The position numbers were made by a program, and so were the translations under genes. Below the pieces are notes generated by a model that saw only the letters and a program-made list of their open reading frames with translations, was not told the DNA's origin and did not search any database. Positions 17,631 through 25,763 of a stretch of DNA of 64,000 bases are shown here, piece by piece. The first letter of the stretch is position 1; each line of letters begins with the position of its first letter. Source of the stretch: Draconibacterium aestuarii (lineage in GTDB: Bacteria; Bacteroidota; Bacteroidia; Bacteroidales; Prolixibacteraceae); NCBI GenBank assembly GCA_026671195.1, contig JAPOHD010000002.1, positions 105,751 to 169,750 on the forward strand, written 5' to 3'.

Positions 17631-18776
17631 ATGATACAGTACGTTCAAAATATTTTTAACTCGTTATCAAATGCCCAGTTAACAGTTCTGCTTTTGTTTA
17701 TTGTGATTTTTTTATTGCGAATTTTGCATTTGTTTTTGATAACCGGGCGAGTTTTGTTTATCAAGAAAAACAATAATCGTGATAAAATAAATACGCCCTT
17801 AACTTTGGTTTTTACTCCCCGAAACGAAGAAGAACATATTCGAAATATACTTTCGAAGATACTTGCAATTGACGATTTAAACTATGAAGTGGTTGTGGTT
17901 GACGACTTCTCGCAGGATAATTCGTTTTCTGCTCTTGGGCTGTTAAGCCAGCAGTACAGTCATTTAAAAATCTCGTCGTTAAATCAGGAAACCCGATATT
18001 CTGTGAAGCTGGCACAAAATATTGCATTAAAATCGGCCACAAACAATTGGGTACTGATAAGGCCAATTGCTTTAAACGAAGTAAAAAGCGAGTGGTTGCA
18101 TGGTATTTCGCAAAATATGAAGGGCGAAAATGTAGATCTTGTTATAGGATATTCTTCTGTTGTTAGGGCAAGTGGAATGTTCAATTTACTTTATCGAATT
18201 GAAAATTTTTATCAGCAAATTACAAATGCCGGATACATTTTTAGCGGAGTGCCGTTTGTTTATAATGAAGATAACCTGGCTTTTAAAAAAGACAAGTATT
18301 TTCAGCAGGGCGGTTATGGTAAAAATATAAAAGAATCATATGCCAATCTCGAGTTGATTGCAAATTTGTTTATTACAAAAAAGAATACGGTAGTAGATTT
18401 CTCGCGTGAATCGGCCATTTGTAAAGCTATTGAGATTAACAAAGCTGAGTACGTTGATTTAATGAGGAAACGCTTTCGGATTGAAAAGCATTTGCCTCTG
18501 TGGAAGCGGTCGGTTTTGTTTATCGACTCATTTACCAATTTACTTTATTTACCGGTAATTGTGCTTGCAATGGTTTTTGTTTCTCCTGTTTGGTTGTTGA
18601 TTATCATACTTGTAGGTGTTCTGCTTTTTATCCATGTGCTTATCATAAAAATTACCCAGAATCGTTTGAATGAACGCAAAATATTCATATCTTCGTTAAT
18701 ATATGGTTTGTTTATACCTTATTATAAATTATTTCATAAGTGGTATTTTAAACAATCAAACGGGAAATACGAATGA
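17631..18776 (+). CDS. Family 2 glycosyltransferase, membrane-associated
   Basis: The open frame starts at TTG 17586, but ATG 17631 (MIQYVQNIFN) is the first normal start, giving 381 residues. It has an N-terminal transmembrane segment (LTVLLLFIVIFLLRILHLFLI), a GT-A domain of family 2 with the nucleotide-binding VVVVDDFSQDNS motif, and two or three C-terminal membrane segments beyond the SVLFIDSFTNLLYLPV stretch. The usual acceptor-side ED/QxxRW motifs are hard to see, so the activity may be atypical. It overlaps the following sigma factor by 4 nt (ATGA), so gene order is glycosyltransferase, sigma factor, rsmG. The sugar and acceptor are unknown. Confidence 0.75.
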   Translation: MIQYVQNIFNSLSNAQLTVLLLFIVIFLLRILHLFLITGRVLFIKKNNNRDKINTPLTLVFTPRNEEEHIRNILSKILAIDDLNYEVVVVDDFSQDNSFSALGLLSQQYSHLKISSLNQETRYSVKLAQNIALKSATNNWVLIRPIALNEVKSEWLHGISQNMKGENVDLVIGYSSVVRASGMFNLLYRIENFYQQITNAGYIFSGVPFVYNEDNLAFKKDKYFQQGGYGKNIKESYANLELIANLFITKKNTVVDFSRESAICKAIEINKAEYVDLMRKRFRIEKHLPLWKRSVLFIDSFTNLLYLPVIVLAMVFVSPVWLLIIILVGVLLFIHVLIIKITQNRLNERKIFISSLIYGLFIPYYKLFHKWYFKQSNGKYE

Positions 18777-19381
18777 AGGAGCATGGTTTAATACTTTCTG
18801 ACAAAGCTCGCCAGGATTACGAATTTGTAAAAAAAGCACTTGATGGCGACGAAAAAGCCTTTGCCCGTTTGCTAACCCGATACAAAGACACGATTTACTT
18901 TATGCTGCTAAAAATGGTGAATAATCGCAGCGATGCCGAAGACCTTACACTTGAGGCTTTTGGAAAAGCATTTAAAAGCCTTCACCAGTATTCTCCAACT
19001 TATGCCTTTAGTACCTGGCTGTTTAAAATTGCATCGAATAACTGTATCGATTTTTTACGGAAGAAAAAGGGTGTTCAGGTTTCAATTGAAAATGGGGAAC
19101 AAAACGAAAACAGCGAACAGTTAAAACTAAAGGCCAAAGATCCGGATCCGGAGGAAAGATTAATACGGCAGCAAAAGGCAATTCTATTGAGGAAAGTGGT
19201 GCGAAAATTAAAACCACGTTATCAAATTTTGGTTGAACTTCGATATTTTCGCGAGTTTTCATACGAAGAAATTGCAAAAGAATTAGATTTGCCGCTCGGT
19301 ACAGTAAAAGCCCAACTTTTCAGAGCACGCGAAATGCTGTTTAAGATGATTGAGTACACCGAGATTGGTCAAAAAGATTGA
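18773..19381 (+). CDS. ECF-type RNA polymerase sigma factor
   Basis: A 202-residue sigma-70 family protein of the extracytoplasmic-function type. Region 2 is seen in DEKAFARLLTRYKDTIYFMLLKMVNNRSDAEDLTLEAFGKAF with LFKIASNNCIDFLRKKK. Region 4 is seen in LVELRYFREFSYEEIAKELDLPLGTVKAQLFRAREML with its helix-turn-helix. The start ATG 18773 overlaps the glycosyltransferase stop by 4 nt. rsmG begins 3 nt after its stop. There is no anti-sigma gene next to it. Constitutive ECF-like factors of this sort (for example SigW-like) occur in Bacteroidota, but the regulon is not predictable here. Confidence 0.92.
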   Translation: MKEHGLILSDKARQDYEFVKKALDGDEKAFARLLTRYKDTIYFMLLKMVNNRSDAEDLTLEAFGKAFKSLHQYSPTYAFSTWLFKIASNNCIDFLRKKKGVQVSIENGEQNENSEQLKLKAKDPDPEERLIRQQKAILLRKVVRKLKPRYQILVELRYFREFSYEEIAKELDLPLGTVKAQLFRAREMLFKMIEYTEIGQKD

Positions 19382-19384
19382 TAA

Positions 19385-20005
19385 ATGGATATAATTCTAA
19401 AATACTTCCCTAATTTAAGCGAAACCCAGATTGAACTGTTTAAGCAGTTGGAACCGCTTTATGCCGAGTGGAACTCGCAAATTAATGTAATTTCAAGAAA
19501 AGACTTTTCCGAATTTTACGAAAGGCATGTGTTGCACTCGCTGAGTATTGGGAAGTTTACAAAGTTTGTAGGAAATACCAAAATACTTGATGTGGGAACA
19601 GGCGGCGGATTCCCGGGAATTCCGCTGGCCATATTATTTCCCGATGTCAAATTTCATTTGGTAGATTCAATTGGGAAAAAAATTAAGGTGGTAAATGGTG
19701 TTGCCGGTTCGCTGGGATTAAAAAATGTACAGGCCAAGCAAATCCGGGCCGAGCAGTTAAAAGAGAAATACGATTTTGTTATTAGTCGTGCTGTTACGCG
19801 TTTGCCGGAGTTTGTGCCATGGATCCAAAAAAACATTTCGAAGAAAAATTTAAATGCACTGCCCAATGGAGTAATTTATTTAAAGGGCGGCGATTTAAGC
19901 CAGGAAATTAAACCCTATCGAAAAAAAATATTTGTACAGGATTTGTCGGAATACTTTGAAGAGGAGTTTTTTGAAACAAAAAAAGTACTGCATTTGCCTC
20001 TTTAA
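19385..20005 (+). CDS. rsmG: 16S rRNA (guanine-N7)-methyltransferase
   Basis: A 206-residue SAM-dependent methyltransferase that makes m7G527 in the 530 loop of 16S rRNA. Typical marks are WNSQINVISRKDFSEFYERHVLHSL, the SAM loop ILDVGTGGGFPGIPLAI (about residues 60-76), LVDSIGKKIKV and ISRAVTRLPEFV. Length fits the family. It is the third gene of the operon beginning at 17631 and is followed by a strong bidirectional terminator shared with pfkA. In other bacteria loss of this methylation gives low-level streptomycin resistance. Confidence 0.95.
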   Translation: MDIILKYFPNLSETQIELFKQLEPLYAEWNSQINVISRKDFSEFYERHVLHSLSIGKFTKFVGNTKILDVGTGGGFPGIPLAILFPDVKFHLVDSIGKKIKVVNGVAGSLGLKNVQAKQIRAEQLKEKYDFVISRAVTRLPEFVPWIQKNISKKNLNALPNGVIYLKGGDLSQEIKPYRKKIFVQDLSEYFEEEFFETKKVLHLPL

Positions 20006-20022
20006 TTGTGGCAACAAAAAAG

Positions 20023-20059
20023 AAAGCCCGTTCTGCTTACTAATGGAACGGGCTTTTTA
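20023..20059. terminator. Bidirectional terminator between rsmG and pfkA
   Basis: AGCCCGTTC pairs with GAACGGGCT, with a T5 run on the plus side and an A-rich (T on minus) run on the other. It sits between two convergent genes. Confidence 0.9.
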
Positions 20060-20079
20060 TATTTATCTACTTTTTGATT

Positions 20080-21126
20080 TTATAAGTATTCGTCGCCAAA
20101 CGAAACACCCATTTTCCGGGCTTTTTGAATGAGTGGGAAATTGGCGTCAACCAAACGTAATTTACCGCCCACCTCTTCTAAAGGTACTGTTGTTAGCTCG
20201 TTGTTTTTTATGGCAACCATGGTTCCAAAGTTTTCTTCGGCAATACACTGGGCGGCAAAAGCACCGTATCGTGTTGCTAAAATACGGTCCATTGGAGTTG
20301 GAGAACCACCTCGTTGAATGTAGCCCAAAACCGTTTGGCGGGTTTCAATTCCGGTGTAAGTTTGAATGGCCTCTGAAACATGTGCAGCCGCTGAACTTCC
20401 TTTTGGGTGGCCAATACCTTCGGCAACCACAACAATCGAGTAAGGTTTATTGCTTTCATAACGGGCTTCAATTTTTTTACAAACCGAACGAATATTGTAT
20501 TCCAGTTCAGGAAGTAAAATAATATCGCCACCACCTGCCAACCCGGAGTATAAAGCCAGCCAGCCGGCATGGTGTCCCATAATCTCAATAATCATAACGC
20601 GCTGGTGCGAGTTGGCGGTTGTGTGCAAACGGTCGATGGCATCGGTGGCAATTTGTACGGCCGAGTCGAAACCAAAAGTTACATCGGTACCCCAAACATC
20701 ATTGTCTATGGTTTTAGGAATTCCTACCACATTTAAACCTTCTTTTCCCAGCATATTCGCTGTTTTCATTGTGCCGTTTCCACCTATGCAAACCACACAA
20801 TCCAATCCTAAATCCTTATATGTTTGTACTATTCTATCCGGTTTGTGTTCACCATCTTTTTCATTCTTTGATGTTTTAAATGGCTTTTCGCGCGAGGTTC
20901 CCAGTATAGTTCCTCCCAAAGTAAGGATGCCCGAAAGTTGAGATTCCTTTAGGTGGATGTAATCGTTGTTGATCATTCCCGAATAACCGGCATTAAATCC
21001 CAACACCTCCATCCCGTATTCAACTATCGCTGTTTTTCCTACTCCTCTAATGGCTGCATTTAATCCGGGACAATCGCCCCCGGCAGTTAAAATCCCAATT
21101 CTTTTTGGTTTTGTTGAATTACTCAT
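20080..21126 (-). CDS. pfkA: 6-phosphofructokinase (group III-like)
   Basis: A 348-residue phosphofructokinase of glycolysis. The N-terminal TAGGDCPGLNAAIRG loop, PKTIDNDVWGTDVTFGFDSA, GHHAGWLA and IQRGGSPTPMDR blocks are all present. The donor-selecting positions are mixed. The E. coli GGDGS motif is GGNGT here (about residues 115-119, Gly kept at the 104-equivalent position, Asn replacing the Asp), and PGTIDND reads PKTIDND (Lys at the 124-equivalent position). Glycine at the first is the ATP-type residue and lysine at the second the PPi-type residue, a combination found in group III enzymes. ATP as the phosphoryl donor is likely but not certain. It is convergent with rsmG across a shared terminator. 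Confidence 0.93.
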   Translation of the reverse strand: MSNSTKPKRIGILTAGGDCPGLNAAIRGVGKTAIVEYGMEVLGFNAGYSGMINNDYIHLKESQLSGILTLGGTILGTSREKPFKTSKNEKDGEHKPDRIVQTYKDLGLDCVVCIGGNGTMKTANMLGKEGLNVVGIPKTIDNDVWGTDVTFGFDSAVQIATDAIDRLHTTANSHQRVMIIEIMGHHAGWLALYSGLAGGGDIILLPELEYNIRSVCKKIEARYESNKPYSIVVVAEGIGHPKGSSAAAHVSEAIQTYTGIETRQTVLGYIQRGGSPTPMDRILATRYGAFAAQCIAEENFGTMVAIKNNELTTVPLEEVGGKLRLVDANFPLIQKARKMGVSFGDEYL

Positions 21127-21498
21127 TTTAATTCTTTATGGTGAGAATTTATCTTTTGTCGTATCGAATTTACAAAAGATGTTTTGTTTTAGAAACAGGA
21201 AGTGGAGATTAATCTGTTTACTTAATATTATTTTTAAAGAATAACACATTTCCGATTTAAACATTTTTGTACTTTCGTAGCCTGATTAAAATTGGTGTTT
21301 AGAACCATTGTAAGGTATTTTTTCTCTTACACAACACGAATAAGGAAAATATAGGGACGGCAGATTCTGTTGCAAAAAAGAAATAAATTACATGGTTTAC
21401 ATACTTAATAATGGAGTAAAAGAACCCGGTTTTAAGCAGAACTGAATAGTAAGAATAATTTATTTATTATAATCTTTAACCAATTAAATGTTTAAAAA
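21127..21498. other. Gene-free intergenic region between pfkA and the DUF1080 lipoprotein
   Basis: About 370 bp separating divergent genes. A near-consensus -7 element (TACTTTCG, one mismatch) lies around 21270 on the plus strand, well upstream of the lipoprotein ATG. I find no open frame of note, no hairpin of terminator quality and no repeat. Confidence 0.5.
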
Positions 21499-22254
21499 AT
21501 GAAAAGAGTATTCTCATTTTTATTAGCTGCTGCATTTGTATTTTCACTATCGTGCAAAAGCTCAAAAACCGGTGGTTCGGCCGGTGTAAATCAATTAACA
21601 AAAAAAGAAAAAGAAGAAGGTTGGGTATTGCTTTTCGATGGCAAAACCAGCGAAGGGTGGAAAGGTAACAACAAAGATCATTTTCCTACCGGTTGGGAAA
21701 TTGTTGACGGAACCCTGCATTGTAAAGGCTCGGGTGAAGGCGAAGCCGGTTCTCGAGATGGTGGCGACATTCTCACTACCAAAGAATTCTCAAACTTCCG
21801 TTTAAAACTGGAATGGAAAATTTCTCCCGGAGGAAACTCAGGTATTTTTTATTTAGGTAAAGAACACGAAGGATGGCCAATTTATAAAACGGCGCCGGAA
21901 ATGCAGGTATTGGATAACGAAAAACACCCTGATGCTCGTATGGGAAAAGACGGTAACCGCCAGGCTGGTTCGTTGTACGATTTAATTCCGGCAGTACCAC
22001 AAAACGCACGCCCTGTTGGCGAGTGGAACGAAGTGGAAATTGAAGTGTTTAAAGGCAGTGTTTGGCACCGTCAGAACGGTAAAACTGTTGTGGAATACCA
22101 CTTGTGGACCGATGACTGGAACGAGTTGGTAAAAGACTCAAAATTCCCCGGATTAAATCCTGATTGGGCCAATGTAGCCAAATCGGGTGTTATTGCTTTG
22201 CAAGACCACGGCGATGATGTGTGGTTCCGTAACATCAAAATATTGGAACAATAA
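21499..22254 (+). CDS. DUF1080-family lipoprotein (3-keto-glycoside hydrolase-like)
   Basis: A 251-residue lipoprotein: signal peptide with lipobox LSC at residues 18-20 (FVFSLSCKSSK), then a single concanavalin-like DUF1080 domain recognised from EGWVLLFDGKTSEGWKGNN, DGTLHCKGSGEG, GGDILTTKEFSNFRLKLEWK, NSGIFYLGKEHEGWPIYKTAPEMQVLDN and the final IALQDHGDDVWFRNIKILE. Family members (3-keto-disaccharide hydrolases) act on oxidised disaccharides and related glycosides, typically at the outer membrane or in the periplasm. It is monocistronic, bounded by a long upstream spacer and by a repeat and terminator downstream. The substrate is unknown. Confidence 0.9.
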   Translation: MKRVFSFLLAAAFVFSLSCKSSKTGGSAGVNQLTKKEKEEGWVLLFDGKTSEGWKGNNKDHFPTGWEIVDGTLHCKGSGEGEAGSRDGGDILTTKEFSNFRLKLEWKISPGGNSGIFYLGKEHEGWPIYKTAPEMQVLDNEKHPDARMGKDGNRQAGSLYDLIPAVPQNARPVGEWNEVEIEVFKGSVWHRQNGKTVVEYHLWTDDWNELVKDSKFPGLNPDWANVAKSGVIALQDHGDDVWFRNIKILEQ

Positions 22255-22261
22255 AAATACT

Positions 22262-22344
22262 TTTGTCATTTCGAATGCAAAGGAAAGAGGGTGAGAAATC
22301 TCCTTCAAACTGCGGATTTCTCCCCGCGCACTCGTCGAAATAAC
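22262..22344. repeat. Imperfect palindromic intergenic repeat
   Basis: The outer arms TTGTCATTTCGA (about 22263) and TCGAAATAACAA (about 22335) are inverted copies with one change, and the inner arms GAGAAATCTCC and GGATTTCTCC also pair. The sequence resembles a family of interspersed palindromes I have seen in many Bacteroidota genomes (TGTCATTTCGA...TCGAAATGACA). Confidence 0.7.
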
Positions 22345-22352
22345 AATCTATA

Positions 22353-22394
22353 AAACAAGCCCGGTAGTTGATCTGCCGGGCTTGTTGTTTTTTT
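22353..22394 (+). terminator. Rho-independent terminator of the DUF1080 gene
   Basis: ACAAGCCCGG pairs with CCGGGCTTGT around a loop of about 10 nt, followed by G and a T7 run. Confidence 0.9.
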
Positions 22395-22476
22395 ACCCGG
22401 GGGCAATCTTATTACACAGCGAAAGAATTATGGCATCCAGGTACTTTATGGGAATTCATGTTTCATTGACACGGTT

Positions 22477-22618
22477 AGAGGCTTGTCCTATCAGTTTCTC
22501 GGATAGTGGCACAGGGCGGTGACCTTTCCAATCATCTTTTCAATCCGTTGTTACGGGCAGAGGCCTGTCCGAATATTTTTTCGACACATTGCCATGGGCA
22601 GCAGGGGCGGTTTCCAAT
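22477..22618. repeat. Degenerate direct repeat pair
   Basis: Two segments of 56-60 bp both begin AGAGGCYTGTCC (22477 and 22559) and end near GGGCGGT..TTTCCAAT (22532 and 22618). Identity between them is patchy. The repeat has no open frame, so it looks like a decayed noncoding element. Confidence 0.45.
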
Positions 22619-22777
22619 TTCTAAGAAAACCATCTTGCCCATACCTCACAAATAAAGATGTCATCCTTGTTTTTCCTCAGCTTGAAATCTTGGTATAACT
22701 GCTTTCTCGTTCTTCATCGTTCAAGATAACAGTACAACTACTGATCGGTAACTGCAACTGTTCACTGGCAACTTTCC

Positions 22778-23794
22778 TCACTCCGGATTATACCCCGATT
22801 CGTTCAAAATCTTTTGGTAGTTGTAGTTATTCATTAATTCGGGGAGTGTTACTTCAGGATGCTTTTTCATATACTTTCGTACAATTTGCCAGCCGATCCA
22901 TACCCCTGTTCTGCCCGGCGAATCCAACGGAAAGCCGCTGGTTGAAGGAGAGTCGTTTATGTAACGCACAATATTCATCCGTTTGCTTGTGTACAGCATT
23001 TCCTTTTCAATTAAATAGGTCCACATTTGCGGTTCGTTCATTTGGCACCACTCCAGCTGTTGTTGGGTATAACCAATTTTTACCGAATCGGGCATGTCGG
23101 GCAACAGGGCATCAACCAGATACATTAATTTGCCTTTTTGCACCATGTTGCTCATCAGGTTGGTGGCTGTATTGGGTTTTTCAAATTCGGTTATTCCCCA
23201 GGCATAAGCCACGTCCGACAGAATTTTGTCTTTGTGCATGTTCAATACCTTATACTGGGGTGTTGTGCTCAGTTGCTGGTAGTATTCGCAATCGCGCCCC
23301 AGGTACTTGTCGAGGCTGATCCCGATGATATTCTCCGCCGTAACCACCGACTGGTTAAAACCCGAAACATAAGTGTAAATGGTTGGCAGTTCTTTGTCGG
23401 GGAAATGATAACTGTAATATTTAAATGCCTTTTTAAGTTGCTTCTCCAGCTTTTTGAAATTCGAAAATTCCCGGTCGGTTACTGCTTTTACATCCTGAAT
23501 CATGGTGTCGGTGATAAAAGCTTTCATCAGCTCTCCAAAATGTTCGTCGTTTATCCCGCCAATTTGAATAATCCGGTAGGTGTAAAGGTTAAAAAAATCG
23601 GGGTGTTGGTTGCTTAGTTCAACAAAAGCCTTTAAAGTGTCGTTGCCGTTAATCGAAAAAAGTCCTTCGTCGAACCGAACCACTTCCACTTCGGTTTCAA
23701 TATCCGAAATGTCAACTTTTAGCGGATTACGTTTGCAGGAGAAAAAAATTGTGGCAAAACTAACAAGCAGAAATAGAAATTTAACGGGCCTCAT
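22778..23794 (-). CDS. gldB: Gliding motility / T9SS lipoprotein GldB
   Basis: A 338-residue lipoprotein with signal peptide and lipobox cysteine at residue 20 (FATIFFSCKRN). The body matches GldB: DIEVEVVRFD-type start (EVEVVRFDEGLFSINGN), FFNLYTYRIIQIGG, TYVSGFNQSVVTAENIIGISLDKYLGRDCEYY, AYAWGITEF and GRTGVWIGWQIVRKYM near the end. GldB is essential for gliding and for T9SS-linked functions in Flavobacterium; non-gliding Bacteroidota keep it as well. It is divergent from nadE, a neighbour I recall for gldB in other Bacteroidota. Together with the PorP and CHU_C genes it shows a T9SS-bearing genome. Confidence 0.9.
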   Translation of the reverse strand: MRPVKFLFLLVSFATIFFSCKRNPLKVDISDIETEVEVVRFDEGLFSINGNDTLKAFVELSNQHPDFFNLYTYRIIQIGGINDEHFGELMKAFITDTMIQDVKAVTDREFSNFKKLEKQLKKAFKYYSYHFPDKELPTIYTYVSGFNQSVVTAENIIGISLDKYLGRDCEYYQQLSTTPQYKVLNMHKDKILSDVAYAWGITEFEKPNTATNLMSNMVQKGKLMYLVDALLPDMPDSVKIGYTQQQLEWCQMNEPQMWTYLIEKEMLYTSKRMNIVRYINDSPSTSGFPLDSPGRTGVWIGWQIVRKYMKKHPEVTLPELMNNYNYQKILNESGYNPE

Positions 23795-23889
23795 TTTACA
23801 TCTAATTTAAATCAATACGCTCAGCGCGAAATAATATTGCAAAACTGAACTAAAAAATGGAGATTTGCAATCGTTAAAAGATTGAATGG

Positions 23890-23966
23890 AGATTGATGGA
23901 AGATTGATAAGATTGAAACAACATTTAATGGGTTTTATCTTTCAACTCTGAATTTTCAACTCTGAA
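23890..23966. repeat. Short direct repeats upstream of nadE
   Basis: AGATTGA recurs at about 23890, 23901 and 23910 inside GAGATTGATGGAAGATTGAT, and TTCAACTCTGAA occurs twice (23941-23952 and 23955-23966). They lie between the divergent gldB and nadE genes. Confidence 0.55.
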
Positions 23967-23981
23967 CGTTAAACTCATATC

Positions 23982-25625
23982 ATGAAAGTTGCATTTGCCC
24001 AGTTAAATTATACCATTGGCGATTTTGAAGGAAACTCGGAAAAGATAATTACACAAATTCTGAAGTCGAAAGAGCAGGGAGTTGATTTGGTGCTTTTTTC
24101 CGAATTATCGGTAACCGGTTATTATCCGCACGATTTATTGGAGAAAAAGGAATTTATTCAAAAAGCGGAGGATGCCGTTGCTGTAATTGCCAAAAGTTGC
24201 GAGGGGATTGCTGCCTTGGTTGGAGCACCGCGCATTAACGAAAACGAACGGGGGAAGAAACTGTTTAATTCGGCTTTCTTTTTGGCCGATGGAAAAATAC
24301 AAAGTGTGCATAATAAAACACTTTTACCCACTTACGATATTTTTGACGAATACCGTCATTTCGAACCCAACCGGGCTTTTGAAGTGGTGGAATACAAAGG
24401 CGAAAAAATTGCAGTTACCATTTGCGAAGATTTGTGGGACGAGCAACCCACCGCCAACGAATTTGGAAAGGATAAACTTTACGAAGTTTCGCCCATGGAA
24501 GAGCTGGTAAAGCTGCACCCCGATTTTGTGGTAAATCTTTCGGCATCGCCGTTTTCGTATAACCAGGAAGGATGGCGTAAAAATGTATTGATATCGAAAG
24601 CCAAAAAATACAAGGTACCCATTTTATATTGCAACCAGGTGGGCGCACAAACCGAGTTGGTTTTCGATGGCGGCTCGGTATATATCGATAAAAATGGTGA
24701 AATTGTTAAGGAACTCAAGTATTTTGAAGAAGACACACTCGTTGTTGATACCAAAAATATAGGAACAAAAGAGCTGCAGAAAAAAGCGGATTATATTGAA
24801 AAGATCCACGATGCACTGGTTTTGGGAATTCGCGATTATTTCGGGAAAATGGGTTTTAAACAGGCTACCCTTGGACTTTCGGGAGGAATTGATTCGGCAG
24901 TGACTGTGGTTTTAGCCGTGCGTGCTTTGGGTGCCGAAAATGTACGGGTATTGTTAATGCCTTCAAAATATTCGAGCGATCACAGTGTTGAAGATGCCCG
25001 TGTTTTAGCCGAAAATCTGGGTATTCAGTACGATATTGTAAACATTCAGAGTGCCGTTGATGAGTTTGAAAAAACACTGGCACCTTTATTTAAAGGAACC
25101 TCGCCTGGTGTTACCGAAGAGAATATCCAGGCAAGGGCGCGTGGAATATATGTAATGGCCATTTCGAATAAATTTGGGCATATACTGTTAAATACGACCA
25201 ACAAAAGCGAATGCGCTGTTGGCTACGGAACACTTTATGGCGATATGAACGGAGGAATGGCCGTGTTGGGCGACGTATATAAAATGGATGTGTTTAAACT
25301 ATCGCGTTTTATGAACAAAGACGGTGAGATAATACCTGAAAATTCAATTGTAAAACCACCTTCGGCCGAGTTGCGCCCCGACCAAAAAGATACGGATTCG
25401 TTACCCGATTATAAAGATTTGGATGAAATGCTTTTTAACTACATCGAACTCAATAAATCGCCAAAGGAAATTGCCGCCCTCGGCTTCGAAGAGGAGGTTG
25501 TCCGACGTGTTATCCGAATGGTGAATATGAACGAATACAAACGTTTTCAGGCGGCACCAATTATAAGAGTAAGTTCAAAAGCATTTGGCTTTGGCCGTAA
25601 AATGCCTTTGGTTGCCCGTTACTAA
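23982..25625 (+). CDS. nadE: Glutamine-dependent NAD+ synthetase
   Basis: A 547-residue two-domain enzyme that amidates nicotinic acid adenine dinucleotide to NAD+ using glutamine. The N-terminal nitrilase-like glutaminase has its Glu in LVLFSELSVTGYYP (about residue 45), its Lys in NKTLLPTYDIFDEYRHF and its Cys in ICEDLWDE. The C-terminal ATP-pyrophosphatase domain carries GLSGGIDSAVTVVLA (about residues 299-313) and TTNKSECAVGYGTLYGDMNGG. It closes with FGRKMPLVARY. Length matches bacterial glutamine-dependent forms. A one-mismatch -7 element (TATCTTTC) is at about 23936. Confidence 0.96.
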   Translation: MKVAFAQLNYTIGDFEGNSEKIITQILKSKEQGVDLVLFSELSVTGYYPHDLLEKKEFIQKAEDAVAVIAKSCEGIAALVGAPRINENERGKKLFNSAFFLADGKIQSVHNKTLLPTYDIFDEYRHFEPNRAFEVVEYKGEKIAVTICEDLWDEQPTANEFGKDKLYEVSPMEELVKLHPDFVVNLSASPFSYNQEGWRKNVLISKAKKYKVPILYCNQVGAQTELVFDGGSVYIDKNGEIVKELKYFEEDTLVVDTKNIGTKELQKKADYIEKIHDALVLGIRDYFGKMGFKQATLGLSGGIDSAVTVVLAVRALGAENVRVLLMPSKYSSDHSVEDARVLAENLGIQYDIVNIQSAVDEFEKTLAPLFKGTSPGVTEENIQARARGIYVMAISNKFGHILLNTTNKSECAVGYGTLYGDMNGGMAVLGDVYKMDVFKLSRFMNKDGEIIPENSIVKPPSAELRPDQKDTDSLPDYKDLDEMLFNYIELNKSPKEIAALGFEEEVVRRVIRMVNMNEYKRFQAAPIIRVSSKAFGFGRKMPLVARY

Positions 25626-25729
25626 TATATCGCTAAAATTGTCAATTCTACAATTAAATTCATTTGAACTATAATTTGAATGCAGGTGAAAATAACCACC
25701 AAAAGAGGGGCTGTTTTCACATTTTTTTT

Positions 25730-25737
25730 TAGCTTTG
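25730..25737 (+). promoter_or_regulatory. -7 promoter element of the Crp/Fnr gene
   Basis: TAGCTTTG is an exact -7 match 26 bp before ATG 25764. It lies inside the longer open frame starting at 25680 and so argues for the downstream ATG. Confidence 0.5.
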
Positions 25738-25763
25738 ATGCTGTAAAACATACATACCAATAT

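Larger units (their letters stand above)
22255..22777. other. Repeat-rich gene-free spacer (DUF1080 gene to gldB)
   Basis: About 520 bp. From left to right it holds an interspersed palindromic repeat (about 22262-22344), the terminator of the DUF1080 gene (22353-22394), a degenerate direct repeat pair (22477-22532 and 22559-22618), and a CTG/AACTG-rich filler near 22735-22770. No credible gene is seen on either strand. Confidence 0.6.

Noticed and set aside
23138..23617. 159-residue plus-strand frame opposite gldB
   Set aside because: It is the antisense of conserved GldB blocks and the translation looks random.
25680..25763. Longer N-terminus of the Crp/Fnr protein
   Set aside because: It contains an exact -7 promoter element and a non-family sequence.
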